Positions 63,907 to 64,000 of a DNA stretch of 64,000 nucleotides are shown in pieces. The notes below the pieces were generated by a model that worked only from the letters and a program-made list of their open reading frames with translations, was not told where the DNA came from and did no database searches. The stretch is from Xylaria sp. FL1777 (Eukaryota; Ascomycota; Sordariomycetes; Xylariales; Xylariaceae). The position numbers and the translations under genes were made by a program. Where the stretch lies: the NCBI GenBank assembly GCA_022578965.1, contig MU400673.1:29292-93291 (forward strand), read 5' to 3'. Within the stretch, counting starts at the first letter, position 1, and each line of letters starts with the position of its first letter.

Positions 63907-64000
63907 TTAGGGTTAGGGTTAGGGTTAGGGTTAGGGTTAGGGTTAGGGTTAGGGTTAGGGTTAGGGTTAGGGTTAGGGTTAGGGTTAGGGTTAGGGTTAG
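63907..64000 (+). repeat. Telomere: 15.7 perfect TTAGGG repeats
   Basis: Ninety-four bases of TTAGGG without a single variant, G-rich strand 5'->3' towards the window end, the orientation of a right chromosome terminus. TTAGGG is the standard telomere unit of most filamentous ascomycetes. The visible length is a lower bound because the window stops inside the array. Confidence 0.98.

Overview
The window is the right-hand end of a nuclear chromosome from a filamentous ascomycete (Pezizomycotina), read towards the telomere. Three things support this. The last 94 bases are an uninterrupted TTAGGG array in the orientation expected at a 3' chromosome end. The two genes at the left carry short fungal-type introns (79 and 102 bp, with GT/AG borders and CTAAC-like branch sites). 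Almost all the rest is a very AT-rich, gene-free block of the kind left by repeat-induced point mutation (RIP) in these fungi. I cannot name the species.

Layout. Bases 1-5378 have ordinary base composition and hold two genes on the + strand. The first is the 3' part of a multi-zinc-finger protein that closely resembles fungal transcription factor IIIA; its 5' end lies outside the window, and a phase-matched intron at 84-162 joins a short upstream exon to the long one. The second, after a 1.2 kb intergenic stretch, is a two-exon gene for a 784-residue glycosylated-looking membrane protein of unknown function. Bases 5379-5912 are a transition with rising AT. At 5913-6144 lies a compact, GC-rich, MITE-like element with perfect 20-bp terminal inverted repeats and an 8-bp candidate target duplication.

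From about 6.15 kb to 63.9 kb the sequence is only about 10-22% G+C in the lines I counted, full of stops in every frame, and without any gene I can recognise. It is not featureless. It contains diverged duplicated segments whose copies differ mainly by C/T and G/A changes (13.17/15.07 kb and 34.33/51.76 kb). It also contains several tandem arrays (13.95, 49.97, 54.27, 56.2-58.3 and 62.2-63.6 kb), many AT microsatellites and homopolymers, and long alternating blocks of A-rich and T-rich strand. The simplest reading is a subtelomeric graveyard of transposons and satellites eroded by C-to-T mutation, capped by the telomere.

The genes do not form an evident functional unit: one is a general RNA polymerase III factor and the other an orphan membrane protein that happens to be the last intact gene before the heterochromatin. 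I found no exotic multi-gene system. The most notable items are the MITE at the compartment boundary, the base-context pattern of surviving cytosines, and the nested tandem arrays next to the telomere.
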